Below, piece after piece: positions 44,226 through 52,226 of a DNA stretch of 64,000 bases. The stretch lies in contig CAVYEZ010000015.1 in assembly GCA_963767685.1 (NCBI GenBank), positions 62,001-126,000 on the forward strand. The letters are read 5' to 3'. The first letter of the stretch is position 1. Each line of letters opens with the position of its first letter. This stretch comes from Trebonia sp963767685. GTDB taxonomy: Bacteria; Actinomycetota; Actinomycetes; Streptosporangiales; Streptosporangiaceae. The notes under the pieces are model-generated. The model worked only from the letters and a program-made list of their open reading frames with translations. It was not told the origin of the DNA and searched no databases. The position numbers and the translations under genes were made by a program.

Positions 44226-45062
44226 TCAGGCCTCGCCGAAGACCGGGGCGCGCTTCTCGAAGCGCGCCGTGACCGCCTCTACCTGGTTGGGGCTGCCGAT
44301 CAGCGCGCGGATCTCCTCCTGCTCGGCCGCGAAGCCCGAGGCGAGGTCGGTCCGGCCGGCGAGGTCGAGCAGCCGCTTCGCCGCCCGGACCGCGTGCGGG
44401 CTGCGCCCGGCGATCTCCCGTGCCATGTCGAGGGCGGCGGCAAGCGGGTCGGGGTCGATACGCGTCGCCAGGCCGATCGCCGCGGCCTCCTCGCCGCTGA
44501 CGATCCGCCCGGTGTAGGTCAGCTCCTTGGCGACATCCCGGCCGACCAGCTCCGGCAGCAGCTGGGTGCCGGTCATGTCGGGGATCAGCCCCCAGGCGAC
44601 CTCGAAGACCGAGAGCCGCGCGTCGGGCGCGACGATCCGGATGTCCGCACCGAGCGAGATCTGCAGCCCGCCACCGAGCGCGTTGCCGCGCAGCGCCGCG
44701 ATCACCGGGACGGGCAGCTCGGCCCACACGTAGGCGGCGCGCTGGCCGGTCGCCCTGGCCGGCCCGTCGCCGGGCGGCAGTTGCGCGGTCGCGGACAGCC
44801 GTTCACCGGAGCGCATCGCCTGGAACGAGCCGAAGTCGAGCCCGGCACAGAAGTCGGGCCCTTCGCCGGACAGCACGACCGCTCGCAGCCCCGGCTGGGT
44901 CTTCAGCCGCTCGCCGGTCACCACCAGCGCCTCGAACATCGCCGGGTCGATCGCGTTGCGCTTGGCCGGCCGGTTCAGCCGGACGTCGGCCACCCCGTCC
45001 GTCAGCGTGACGGTCACCCGCTCCTCGGTGTCGGCCGTCGTGTCGGTCGTCGTGTCGCTCAT
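44226..45062 (-). CDS. enoyl-CoA hydratase/isomerase family protein
   Basis: About 278 residues from MSDTTTDTT. VTVTLTDGVADVRLNRPAKRNAIDPAMFEAL; FCAGLDFGSFQAM gives one oxyanion-hole half and ALRGNALGGGLQISLGADIRIVAPDARLSVFEVAWGLIPDMTG the other. The catalytic acid pattern (WGLIPDMTG) marks an actinobacterial crotonase branch with unclear reaction. It may supply a later beta-oxidation step for the aryl-CoA route, though it is a separate transcript. Upstream in-frame codons to 45266 run under the divergent HD gene and are not used. Confidence 0.87.
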   Translation of the reverse strand: MSDTTTDTTADTEERVTVTLTDGVADVRLNRPAKRNAIDPAMFEALVVTGERLKTQPGLRAVVLSGEGPDFCAGLDFGSFQAMRSGERLSATAQLPPGDGPARATGQRAAYVWAELPVPVIAALRGNALGGGLQISLGADIRIVAPDARLSVFEVAWGLIPDMTGTQLLPELVGRDVAKELTYTGRIVSGEEAAAIGLATRIDPDPLAAALDMAREIAGRSPHAVRAAKRLLDLAGRTDLASGFAAEQEEIRALIGSPNQVEAVTARFEKRAPVFGEA

Positions 45063-45217
45063 CCGTGCCGCGCTCCGTCCGTCCGGTGTCATCCAGGCAG
45101 CGACGTTAGCCGACGGCGAGCGCCGCGTCGATGGGAAGGCCGTGATGGCAGGATTCTTGGGATAGTCGTCTTTCCGGCCACTGGTGCGGACGGTGGCCGG
45201 GTTCGTAGCGTTCGGAC

Positions 45218-45850
45218 ATGACCTCTTCCTTCGACCTGCCCGCAGGCCCGGTGGCCGAGGCCGCATTGGCCGTCGTGCGCACCTCGGAGAGCCCCGCGAT
45301 CGCCAACCACAGCGTGCGCAGCTTCCTCTTCGCCCAGCTGCTCGCCGCGCACGAGGGATGCCTTGACGACGCCGCCTACGATCGTGCCCTGCTCTTCGCC
45401 GCGACCGTAATGCATGACCTCGGCGTCGGCAACCTCGCCCCGGGCGCGGCCCGGTTCGAGGTGGAGGGCGCGGATCTCGCGGCCGCGGTGCTGCGGGAAC
45501 ACGGGATGCCCGACCGGGACGTGGACCAGGTCTGGGAGGCGATCGCGCTGCACACCTCGGCGGGCATAGCGGAGCGCCGGGGACTGCTCGTCTACCTGAC
45601 CCGCCGGGGCGTGGGCATCGACTTCGGACAGGACACGGAGATCGTCAGCGAGTGGGAGAAGGAGATTCACGCCGCCTACCCCCGCCTTGCGATGGCCAGG
45701 TCGCTGGCCGACGAGATCGTGCGGCGCGCCACCGGTTCGCCGGCCGCGGCGCCGCCCTACTCACTCGGCGCCGGACTTCTCCGTGAGCGCCAGTCTCACG
45801 GCATCACCAGCATCGAACGTGCCGCCGCGTCTTCCCCCTGGGGTGAATGA
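45218..45850 (+). CDS. HD-domain protein (metal-dependent phosphohydrolase type)
   Basis: 210 residues. H31 in AIANHSVRSFLFAQ, then H66-D67 in TVMHDLGVGN, and H in AIALHTSAGIAERRG supply the metal ligands of an HD domain. This short form resembles cyanamide hydratase-like and other small HD hydrolases. C-terminal 40 residues are disordered. ATG preceded by a weak GG-rich stretch. Divergent from the crotonase gene. Substrate not predictable. Confidence 0.85.
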   Translation: MTSSFDLPAGPVAEAALAVVRTSESPAIANHSVRSFLFAQLLAAHEGCLDDAAYDRALLFAATVMHDLGVGNLAPGAARFEVEGADLAAAVLREHGMPDRDVDQVWEAIALHTSAGIAERRGLLVYLTRRGVGIDFGQDTEIVSEWEKEIHAAYPRLAMARSLADEIVRRATGSPAAAPPYSLGAGLLRERQSHGITSIERAAASSPWGE

Positions 45851-45890
45851 CTGGTCATCGCGGGGGGAAACGGGACGGGCGGGGCTCGCG

Positions 45891-46325
45891 CTAGCGGGTA
45901 CCGGTGATGTAGTCAGACAGCGCGGTCCGCTCAGTTTCCAGCTCGCCGATGCGGCTCTTCACCACGTCGCCGATGCTCACGATGCCGCGCAAGGCGCCGT
46001 CCACGGTGACCGGCGCGTGCCGTATCCGGCGCTCGGTCATCATCCGCGCGACTTCCTCCAGCCCGGTCTCCGGCGTGACCGTGTGCACTTCGGCCGTGTA
46101 GATGGCCGTGACCTGCTCAGACATCACCGCCGCGCCGCGCAGGGCCAGCGCCCGGACGATGTCCCGCTCGCTGACGATCCCGTCGACCGAGGTGCCGTCG
46201 CGAGAGACGACGGCCGCGCCGATCCGGTGCTCGGCGAGGATCGTGAGGAGGCTCCGCACCGTCGTATCCGGGGTGACCGTGACGACCTGTGCGCCCTTGA
46301 CGCGAAGTACCTCGCTGATCCGCAT
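45891..46325 (-). CDS. two-CBS-domain protein
   Basis: 144 residues from MRISEVLRVKG. Two CBS repeats: residues 5-70 (VVTVTPDTTVRSLLTILAEHRIGAAVVSRDG, GIVSERDIVRALA) and 77-135 (VHTVTPETGLEEVARMMTERRIRHAPVTVDGALRGIVSIGDVVK). Such pairs bind AMP, ATP or S-adenosylmethionine and regulate partner proteins. A second, related two-CBS gene is at 62459-62896. Frames upstream of 46325 lack a ribosome site. Confidence 0.9.
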   Translation of the reverse strand: MRISEVLRVKGAQVVTVTPDTTVRSLLTILAEHRIGAAVVSRDGTSVDGIVSERDIVRALALRGAAVMSEQVTAIYTAEVHTVTPETGLEEVARMMTERRIRHAPVTVDGALRGIVSIGDVVKSRIGELETERTALSDYITGTR

Positions 46326-46570
46326 CCGGGCCCTCCCGACACTGGTACCGCAACCGTCCGCGTACGTGTCAGTACCCACGAGGCGGTACTCCAACACGCG
46401 GCTTCCGGTTCACGAGCCCGTGTATGCGGGCCGCGCGCTCGATCCGCCCGGTGGCCGGCTTCCGTAAGCTCCCCGTACGTCAGTTCTGCTTCGTGCGCGC
46501 CGCCTGCCGCGCGAGCGCCCGGTACTGGTCCCAGGGGACGGCCGGACGCCCCGTGCGGAAGAATTATCCC

Positions 46571-47338
46571 GTGCCCCGTATCTTCATCACCGGCTCCACC
46601 GACGGACTCGGCCGCGCCGCCGCCCGTGCCCTCATGGGTGAGGGCCATGACGTTGTCCTCCACGCCCGCAGCCGCGACCGGGCGGCGGCGCTCAGCGACC
46701 TCGCTGCGGGCGCCGCGGGAGTCGTCATCGGCGACCTGAGCAGCGCAGCCGAGACCCGAGAGCTAGCAGGCCAGGTGAACCAGATCGGCCGGATGGACGC
46801 TGTCATCCACAATGCCGGCGTCTACCTCGAGCCGTCCCGCGCCACGACCGCCGAAGGTCACGCGAAGACTCTGGCGGTGAACACCCTCGCCCCCTATCTG
46901 CTCACGGCGTTGATTGACCGCCCGGACCGGCTCATCTACCTCAGCAGCGGACTGCATCACGGAGGAACCGGGTCCATCCGCGACGTCGACTGGACCGGGC
47001 GGCCCTGGAACGCCGCCCGGGCGTACGCGGAGAGCAAGCTCTACGTCACCGCGCTCGCCCTCACCCTCGCGCGCGCCTGGCCAGGAGTACTCAGCAACGT
47101 CGTCGATCCAGGCTGGGTCCCGACCAAAATGGGCGGCGCCGCCGCAACCGGTGACCTGGAGATGGGCTACCTCACGCAGACATGGCTGGCCGTCAGCAAC
47201 GACGCGGCCGCGACCGTGAGCGGCGGCTACTGGTACCACCGGCAGCGACAGGCACCCGCACCACAAGCCCAGGACCCGGCTTTCCAGGACCAGCTGACGG
47301 ACCGGCTGGCCGCGCTCACCGGTGTCGCGATCTTCTAG
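46571..47338 (+). CDS. short-chain dehydrogenase/reductase
   Basis: 255 residues with a GTG start. IFITGSTDGLGRAAARALMG is the NADP(H) loop, DAVIHNAGVY the NAG motif, LIYLSSGLHHGG carries the catalytic serine and AYAESKLYVTALAL the YxxxK pair; DPGWVPTKMGG is the typical turn after it. It resembles light-dependent protochlorophyllide reductase/WW-oxidoreductase-like SDRs. Substrate unknown. An upstream in-frame extension to 46424 crosses DNA without a ribosome site. Confidence 0.9.
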   Translation: MPRIFITGSTDGLGRAAARALMGEGHDVVLHARSRDRAAALSDLAAGAAGVVIGDLSSAAETRELAGQVNQIGRMDAVIHNAGVYLEPSRATTAEGHAKTLAVNTLAPYLLTALIDRPDRLIYLSSGLHHGGTGSIRDVDWTGRPWNAARAYAESKLYVTALALTLARAWPGVLSNVVDPGWVPTKMGGAAATGDLEMGYLTQTWLAVSNDAAATVSGGYWYHRQRQAPAPQAQDPAFQDQLTDRLAALTGVAIF

Positions 47339-47371
47339 CGTCGCGGTGCAGCGTCAGCACTACCCGCACCG

Positions 47372-47674
47372 CTAGCGGAAGTCGATGAGCTCCACGGTCA
47401 CCGCGGCCATGTCTCCGACGTCGAGGGCCTCGGCGACGCGCACTGGTCGCTTGACAGGAAGCACGTAGCCGGCCTGGGTGGCCGGGAAAATGGACGTCGT
47501 CCACGTGCTGCTCCCGATCGTGGCCCGCACCCGCACCGAACCGAAGCCGCGGCGCAGCCCGCCGGCTAGGTCGCGGATCTCCTCGGACTGGCGGGTCGGC
47601 ACGCTGACAAAGGTCCAAGTCTGCGTCCGGCGGGCATCCCAGAGCCACAGCTCAGCGTCGAAGACCACCTTCAC
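47372..47674 (-). CDS. DUF1905-domain protein
   Basis: 100 residues, normal for the family. VVFDAELWLWDARRTQTWTFVSVPTRQSEEI, GGLRRGFGSVRVRATIGSSTWTTSIFP, GYVLPVKRPVRVAEALDVGDMAAVTVEL. The WTFVSVP and PVKRPVR stretches are the family signature. Function is not established; the domain is a small beta barrel sometimes joined to YdeI-type domains. Convergent with the SDR at 46571. Confidence 0.88.
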   Translation of the reverse strand: MKVVFDAELWLWDARRTQTWTFVSVPTRQSEEIRDLAGGLRRGFGSVRVRATIGSSTWTTSIFPATQAGYVLPVKRPVRVAEALDVGDMAAVTVELIDFR

Positions 47675-47744
47675 GGATCCAGCTTGTCACACCTGGCTCG
47701 CGCCGCCGCCCACCTGCTGTTGCCCTGGCGTCGGTTCCGGTTGG

Positions 47745-48286
47745 TTAGGCGCGCAGGTGCTCCCGGGTGGCGTGCATCAGTTCGAGGGCGCGGCCGACGC
47801 TGTCGTCGGCGAGCTTGCCGTTGCGCTTGATGACGTCGCCACCAACGATCACCGTCTCAACGTCGGCGGAACCCGCACCGAGGACCATGACGGCGACCGG
47901 GTCGCCGAACCCGTCGAGGTGCGGGGATCGCATGTCGATGACCGCGATGTCGGCCTGCTTGCCTGGCGTCAGAGTGCCGATCTCGTCCTCAAGGTGCCAC
48001 ACCCGGGCTCCGTCGATGGTGGCCAGGCGGAGCACGGCGGGCCCGTACCCGGCCCCGGTGATCTGCGGCATGAGCCGCCGATAGCGCCCTGCCACACATG
48101 ACGGTGAGTGTCCACCATCCCGGGGACCACCAGGCGGCCCGCCGCTTCGATCACCTCGGCGCCGGCGGTCGCGGGCGCTAGGTCCGGGCCGACAGCGGAG
48201 ATGAGGCCGTCGGTCACGAGGGCGTCACTCACGGGGAGGTTGCCTAGGTCCGGGTCAGCAGGCGCCAGCCAGCCGATGACATCCAA
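47745..48286 (-). pseudogene. internally deleted amidohydrolase (chlorohydrolase/cytosine-deaminase-like)
   Basis: The N-terminal part (DVIGWLAPADPDLGNLPVSD, then EVIEAAGRLVVPGMVDTHRHVW) reads from about 48286 and carries the first metal histidines, HRH. The C-terminal part (LATIDGARVWHLEDEIGTLTPGKQADIAVIDM) reads in another frame to 47745. The two meet near 48085; about 280 residues of the barrel with the other metal ligands are lost. Enzyme activity is not expected. No good start codon; TTG at 48286 at best. Confidence 0.75.
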
Positions 48287-48420
48287 CCGCGGTGCGTCAT
48301 CACCGGCTGTTTGAGGCTCGTCGTGGACATGGTGCTAAGTGACAAAGCGGAGGCGGACAGTAGCATTGGCCGCAGGCCCGCCGTAAGCGGGGCGTAGGAC
48401 CCAACCGGCGGAGGTGCCAG

Positions 48421-48864
48421 ATGGCCGAGCTCCCGCTGCCCCCCGAGGGAATGGTGCTGACCCACTTCATCGTCTCGGACGATGTCGAGCGCTCCCGGCG
48501 CTTCTACACCGAAGTACTCGGCGGCAGGGTGGCCTTTCCCGGAGATCCGGTCAATGTCGCGCTGGCCAACAGCTGGATCGTCATCAACGCCGGCGGAGGA
48601 CCGACCGACGACAAGCCTTCGGTCACCTTGGAGACCCCGCGTGACCCCGACCGGGTCAGCAGCTTCCTCAACATCCGGGTCAAGGACATCGATGCGGTGT
48701 ACGCCGAGTGGAGCGCCCGGGGCGCTGACTTCCTGACGCCGCCGAAGCAGCACCAGTACGAGAAGCGCTGCTACATCCGCGATCCCGACGGTCACCTGAT
48801 CGAGGTAGGGCAGACCACGGACCCGAAGGGTGACTGGGAGCCCGCTCACTGGCCGTCCACGTAA
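48421..48864 (+). CDS. VOC-family (glyoxalase/dioxygenase-fold) protein
   Basis: 147 residues, one beta-alpha-beta-beta-beta module pair. LTHFIVSDDVERSRRFYTEVLGGRVAF and NIRVKDIDAVYAEWSARGADFLTPPKQ, ending CYIRDPDGHLIEVGQ with the metal glutamate; the first-module histidine is in LTHFIV. ATG with GGAGG upstream. Members bind or open small electrophiles, antibiotics or aromatic rings. Substrate unknown. Confidence 0.88.
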   Translation: MAELPLPPEGMVLTHFIVSDDVERSRRFYTEVLGGRVAFPGDPVNVALANSWIVINAGGGPTDDKPSVTLETPRDPDRVSSFLNIRVKDIDAVYAEWSARGADFLTPPKQHQYEKRCYIRDPDGHLIEVGQTTDPKGDWEPAHWPST

Positions 48865-48887
48865 CCCGTCCCAGGAGCGCGTTGGCG

Positions 48888-49334
48888 TTATGCCAGCAGG
48901 CTGGCGAGCGTGTCGTGGACGTTGCCGCCGTTCCAGGGACTGGGCACAAGCTTGCCGATGTCGGGATAGCGCGCCTTATCGATATCGCGGTGATGGCTGG
49001 AGATACGCAAATGGCTGACCCCGGTGAACCGCCAGTCCTCATACAACTGCGGGTCGTCAATCAGCACATGGCCGCCGCAGAGCACGTCATGCAGTTGCGA
49101 GACCTGCAGCCCGTTCCGCTCCAGGTCGGAGATGATCGCCGCTTCCTCCGGGCTCAGGTGCTCAGCCGCGGCGAGCAGCCCCTTGCGGTAAGCGCCTTCC
49201 CTGGCCGTAATCTCGATTATCAGCCGGACCCTGGTCCGCACTACCTCGGTCTGCTCGGCGCTCAGCGCACCGGGCACCGGGCCGCCGGACTCCCCAGCAG
49301 GCGCAACACCGCTGAGCACAGGCTCATGCCGCAC
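48888..49334 (-). CDS. protein of unknown function, about 148 residues
   Basis: GTG start at 49334 with GGGAG just upstream (short spacing). Helical N-terminal half (TEVVRTRVRLIIEITAREGAYRKGLLAAAEHLSPEEAAIISDLERNGLQ), then a C-terminal part rich in His, Asp and Trp (HVLIDDPQLYEDWRFTGVSHLRISSHHRDIDKARYPDI). No family recognised. Codon use is clearly coding. It lies 43 bp downstream of the 2OG oxygenase on the same strand and may be co-transcribed. Confidence 0.65.
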   Translation of the reverse strand: MRHEPVLSGVAPAGESGGPVPGALSAEQTEVVRTRVRLIIEITAREGAYRKGLLAAAEHLSPEEAAIISDLERNGLQVSQLHDVLCGGHVLIDDPQLYEDWRFTGVSHLRISSHHRDIDKARYPDIGKLVPSPWNGGNVHDTLASLLA

Positions 49335-49377
49335 GCTCCCAGTAAAACACAGTCGTCACAACGGGCCTGGCTGGCGT

Positions 49378-50394
49378 CTATCCCAGCACGTCGCTGCGCA
49401 GCTGCGGGAAGACCTTGGAAACCTTCCCGAGCAGGTAGTCGCCGTAGCCGCCGGTGAAGGCCCGGAGGTCCTGGCCGTCCCACCGCCGCCTGCCGTCGTC
49501 TCCGGCGGCCGCGCGGTCAGGGAGCGGCGGTACCTCGGACGCGAACCCCGGGTCCAGGAAAAACGGGAAGGAGAGGCGGCCGTGGCCGCTGAGGTTGCGG
49601 ACCCGGTGCGGCGTCGAGCGGTACCAGCCCCCGGTCAGGCGGTCGAGCATGTCACCGATGTTGCACACCAGGGTGCCGGGGATGGGCGGGGCGTCGATCC
49701 AGCCTTCGGGGGTGGCGACCTGCAGGCCGCCACTGCCGTCCTGGGCGAGCAGGGTCACCAGCCCGTAGTCGGTGTGCTCGCCCACTCCCCAGCCGCCCGC
49801 CTGCGGCAGTGACGGCGGGTAGTGGAAGATCCGGAACAAGACGGTCGGGTCCGCGGTGTAGCCAGTGGCGAAGTACCCGGCATCCAGCCCGAGGCTCAGG
49901 GCTACTCCGGCCAGCACGGCCTGGCCCAGGCTGGTCAGGGCATCAAGGTAGGCCAGCACCAGCGGGCGCAGCCGGGGGACCTGCCGGGGAAACAGGTTAC
50001 GGCCGTGCAGCGGAAGCCCGGCCAGGACGCGCGGGTCATCGCCGGGCAGTTCGGCGCCGAAGTACAGCCCTTCCTTCAGGTCCGGCTGCCCGGAGGTAAG
50101 CTCGGCGCCCACCGGGAAGAAACCCCGCCAGGCCCGGCCGCCGCGCTCCATGGCGATCTCCAGCTTGTCCGCGGCAGGCAGCGCGAAGAACTCAGCGCTC
50201 GCGTCGGCCAGCTCGTCCAGCAGCCCGGCCGGCACGCCATGGCCCGTCACGTAGAAAAAGCCGCGCCTGCGGCAAGCCACCTGGATCTGCTCCGCCACCG
50301 CCGCCCGCGCCGCTGCCGGAGCGCCGCCAACCAGCGGCCCGACATCGATGACCGGGAGCGCCGCCGAACCGCCAGAGCCTGCCATGAAACCCAT
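49378..50394 (-). CDS. 2-oxoglutarate/Fe(II) oxygenase, isopenicillin-N-synthase-like
   Basis: About 338 residues. DIOX_N: LPVIDVGPLVGGAPAAARAAVAEQIQVACRRRGFFYVTGHGVP; iron ligands H and D in GEHTDYGLVTLLAQD and H in STPHRVRN, then R and S of the 2-oxoglutarate site in GRLSFPFFLDP. It hydroxylates or oxidises a small molecule. Start chosen at MGFMAGSGG; longer frames to 50520 lack a ribosome site. Resembles the IPNS-fold oxygenases common in actinomycetes; not necessarily a beta-lactam enzyme. Confidence 0.9.
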   Translation of the reverse strand: MGFMAGSGGSAALPVIDVGPLVGGAPAAARAAVAEQIQVACRRRGFFYVTGHGVPAGLLDELADASAEFFALPAADKLEIAMERGGRAWRGFFPVGAELTSGQPDLKEGLYFGAELPGDDPRVLAGLPLHGRNLFPRQVPRLRPLVLAYLDALTSLGQAVLAGVALSLGLDAGYFATGYTADPTVLFRIFHYPPSLPQAGGWGVGEHTDYGLVTLLAQDGSGGLQVATPEGWIDAPPIPGTLVCNIGDMLDRLTGGWYRSTPHRVRNLSGHGRLSFPFFLDPGFASEVPPLPDRAAAGDDGRRRWDGQDLRAFTGGYGDYLLGKVSKVFPQLRSDVLG

Positions 50395-50770
50395 TCTGCC
50401 CGATACCCCACCCGTCATCACGGCGCTAGCCATGCCGAGCCCGCAGCGCACGCCGGCCAGTGCGTGGCCGCCAGTCACGGATGACGTCTTCCCTGCCGAA
50501 TCGGTTCGGCCAGCTGACATGCCTAGGATTGCCGCCGATGCGCGCAGATGACCCGGTTTATGCTCGCGAGGCCGTTCGTCCGCAGGTCACGGGCAAGCAC
50601 CCAGATCAACCGGGTCCGCGTCCCCGGCATCGTTAGCGCCGAACTCATCACGGCCGTAGCCCCTGACCTGGGACGACATGGAGTCCATGTCTATCATATG
50701 AGATTCTAAGCTTTCCGATTAGATAGTCACGTATACTTTCGGATCGTGGACCTCTGATCCGACCCGGGCG

Positions 50771-51457
50771 GTGACTGCCACTCTGGACGGGCCTGTCTTG
50801 GCGGTGCTAGCCGGTGCCGGCAAGCCTCTGACGGCGGGCGAGGTTGCCGCCCTGACGCCCCGCGGCTCGGAGATCGGCGTCCGCAAGAGCCTGGCGCGCC
50901 TGGTTGAGCAGGGGATCGTCCGGGCGACGGAGATGGGCCGCAATCGCGTTCACGAGCTTAACCGGGAACATGTGGCAGCGCCGGTCGCCGAGGCGCTCGC
51001 AGGGCTGCGCCTTGCGCTGTGGAAGCGGTTCCGGAGCACGCTGGGCGCCTGGAACCCCAAGCCAGCCTATGGGTGCGTGTTCGGCTCCGCGGCACGGAGC
51101 GACGGCGACGTCCACAGTGACATCGACCTGCTCCTGGTCCGCGCGCCAGTGGCCGGGGAGACTGATCCGCGTCGCGGCTCGCCCGGCCTGGCCGGGGTCG
51201 TCGCCGGGTACGCGTCGGAGTTCACCGCCGTCCAGCTGACTGCGCGGCAGGCCTCGAAATGGGCCCGGCAGGTCGAGCAGATGCATGAGCTCGTCCCCGC
51301 CTGGACCGGCAACCCCCTGCAGGTCGTGGAGATGTCCACGTTCGAGTGGGCCGATCACCGCCGACGGCGCACCGCGCTGTTCACCGAGGTCGACCGCGAC
51401 GCCATCCAGGTCGCAGGCGAGACTTCCCTGACAAGCACACGGACGGGACATCCCTAG
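50771..51457 (+). CDS. nucleotidyltransferase (MNT-type antitoxin candidate) with N-terminal winged helix
   Basis: 228 residues. Residues 5-65 form a winged helix (VLAVLAGAGKPLTAGEVAALTPRGSEIGVRKSLARLVEQGIV). The minimal nucleotidyltransferase core follows: VFGSAARSDGDVHSDIDLLLV with the GS and DxD motifs. The C-terminal third is helical. It lies 2 bp before a HEPN-domain gene, the order of MNT-HEPN toxin-antitoxin pairs in which the transferase modifies and silences the HEPN RNase. The fused winged helix could make it autoregulatory. GTG start. Confidence 0.85.
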   Translation: MTATLDGPVLAVLAGAGKPLTAGEVAALTPRGSEIGVRKSLARLVEQGIVRATEMGRNRVHELNREHVAAPVAEALAGLRLALWKRFRSTLGAWNPKPAYGCVFGSAARSDGDVHSDIDLLLVRAPVAGETDPRRGSPGLAGVVAGYASEFTAVQLTARQASKWARQVEQMHELVPAWTGNPLQVVEMSTFEWADHRRRRTALFTEVDRDAIQVAGETSLTSTRTGHP

Positions 51458-51459
51458 CC

Positions 51460-51861
51460 ATGTCGCCATCGCGCACAGCACAATGCGGGACAGCCGAGGC
51501 CCGGAGCCGGCTGCGGACCGCCCGTGCCTACCTTGAGGTCGCAGCCCTCGTCCTCAATGAACGCGACCGGGACGAGTACCTCAACGTCTCCGCCGTCCTC
51601 GCCGTCCTCGCCGCCTCCGACAGCATCTGCTGTGCTCGGCTCCGGTCCCGGCACCGGGGCGATGACCACCGCGGCGCTGCGGATCTTCTCCGCCGCGCTA
51701 CACCCGACGGCCCTGAACTGGCAGTCACCCTGCTGCGGCTCCTCGACCTCAAAGACGAAGCCCACTACGGCGTGATGGTCGTCGCCGCCCGCAAGGCACG
51801 CGACGCCCACCGCTGGGCTGCGCGCCTGGTCGAGCGGGCCACCCAGGAAACAGAGCGGTAG
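51460..51861 (+). CDS. HEPN-domain protein (toxin candidate)
   Basis: 133 residues, all helical. EARSRLRTARAYLEVAALVLNERDRDEYLNVSAVLAVLAASDSICCARL leads into RSRHRGDDHRGAADLLRRA, which holds the RxxxH type of HEPN ribonuclease motif (R-G-D-D-H), and DEAHYGVMVVAARKARDAHRWAARLVER closes the bundle. With the upstream nucleotidyltransferase it forms a likely toxin-antitoxin unit. Start ATG 2 bp after the upstream stop. Confidence 0.75.
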   Translation: MSPSRTAQCGTAEARSRLRTARAYLEVAALVLNERDRDEYLNVSAVLAVLAASDSICCARLRSRHRGDDHRGAADLLRRATPDGPELAVTLLRLLDLKDEAHYGVMVVAARKARDAHRWAARLVERATQETER

Positions 51862-52226
51862 TCAGCCCGTACATCTACCGAACATGACAGGCATCGAAGG
51901 ACCAGACCGATCCGATCGCCGGCTCGGCGCGCGGAGAACTTGAGGTGCAAGTGTCATGCACGGCGCGCATATCAGCTGTTCCGGAGCGTAACTCGGATCG
52001 TTCACCGGGCAGTGCCTGCACGCAGCAGGACGGGGTGGTTGACAGTTCTGCGCTGCTATCGGCAGGATCGAGCCGAAGGCGTCGGCCGACGCCTAGCCTC
52101 TGAGGACCTGCCCCAGCCGGGTCCTCGAGATGGCGAAGGGGAAATTGCCCTCAAGGTCAAACGCCTACCAGGCCTGTTTCGAGTGTCGCGTCGCTGGGGG
52201 ACGAGGGCACGTCGAGGAGGCTTGTC
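51862..52226. other. gene-free 365 bp between HEPN and phosphotransferase-like genes
   Basis: The only clear signal is a promoter at 52039-52068 (separate entry). The ORF at 52130-52357 in another frame overlaps the next gene and lacks a family. No repeat or RNA structure stands out. Confidence 0.5.
52039..52068 (+). promoter_or_regulatory. sigma-70-type promoter
   Basis: TTGACA (52039-52044), 18 bp spacer, CAGGAT (52063-52068). The -35 matches consensus fully; the -10 is the usual actinomycete form. It is about 160 bp upstream of the phosphotransferase-like gene at 52227, leaving a long untranslated leader. Confidence 0.55.

Noticed and set aside
46430..46560. Minus-strand tail reading RPAVPWDQYRALARQAARTKQN that resembles a protein C-terminus
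   Set aside because: Only 24 codons lie between two stops, without a start; too short to call a remnant.
49378..50394. Isopenicillin N synthase and hence a beta-lactam cluster
   Set aside because: Only the general IPNS/2OG oxygenase fold is seen; no ACV synthetase or other beta-lactam gene is present.
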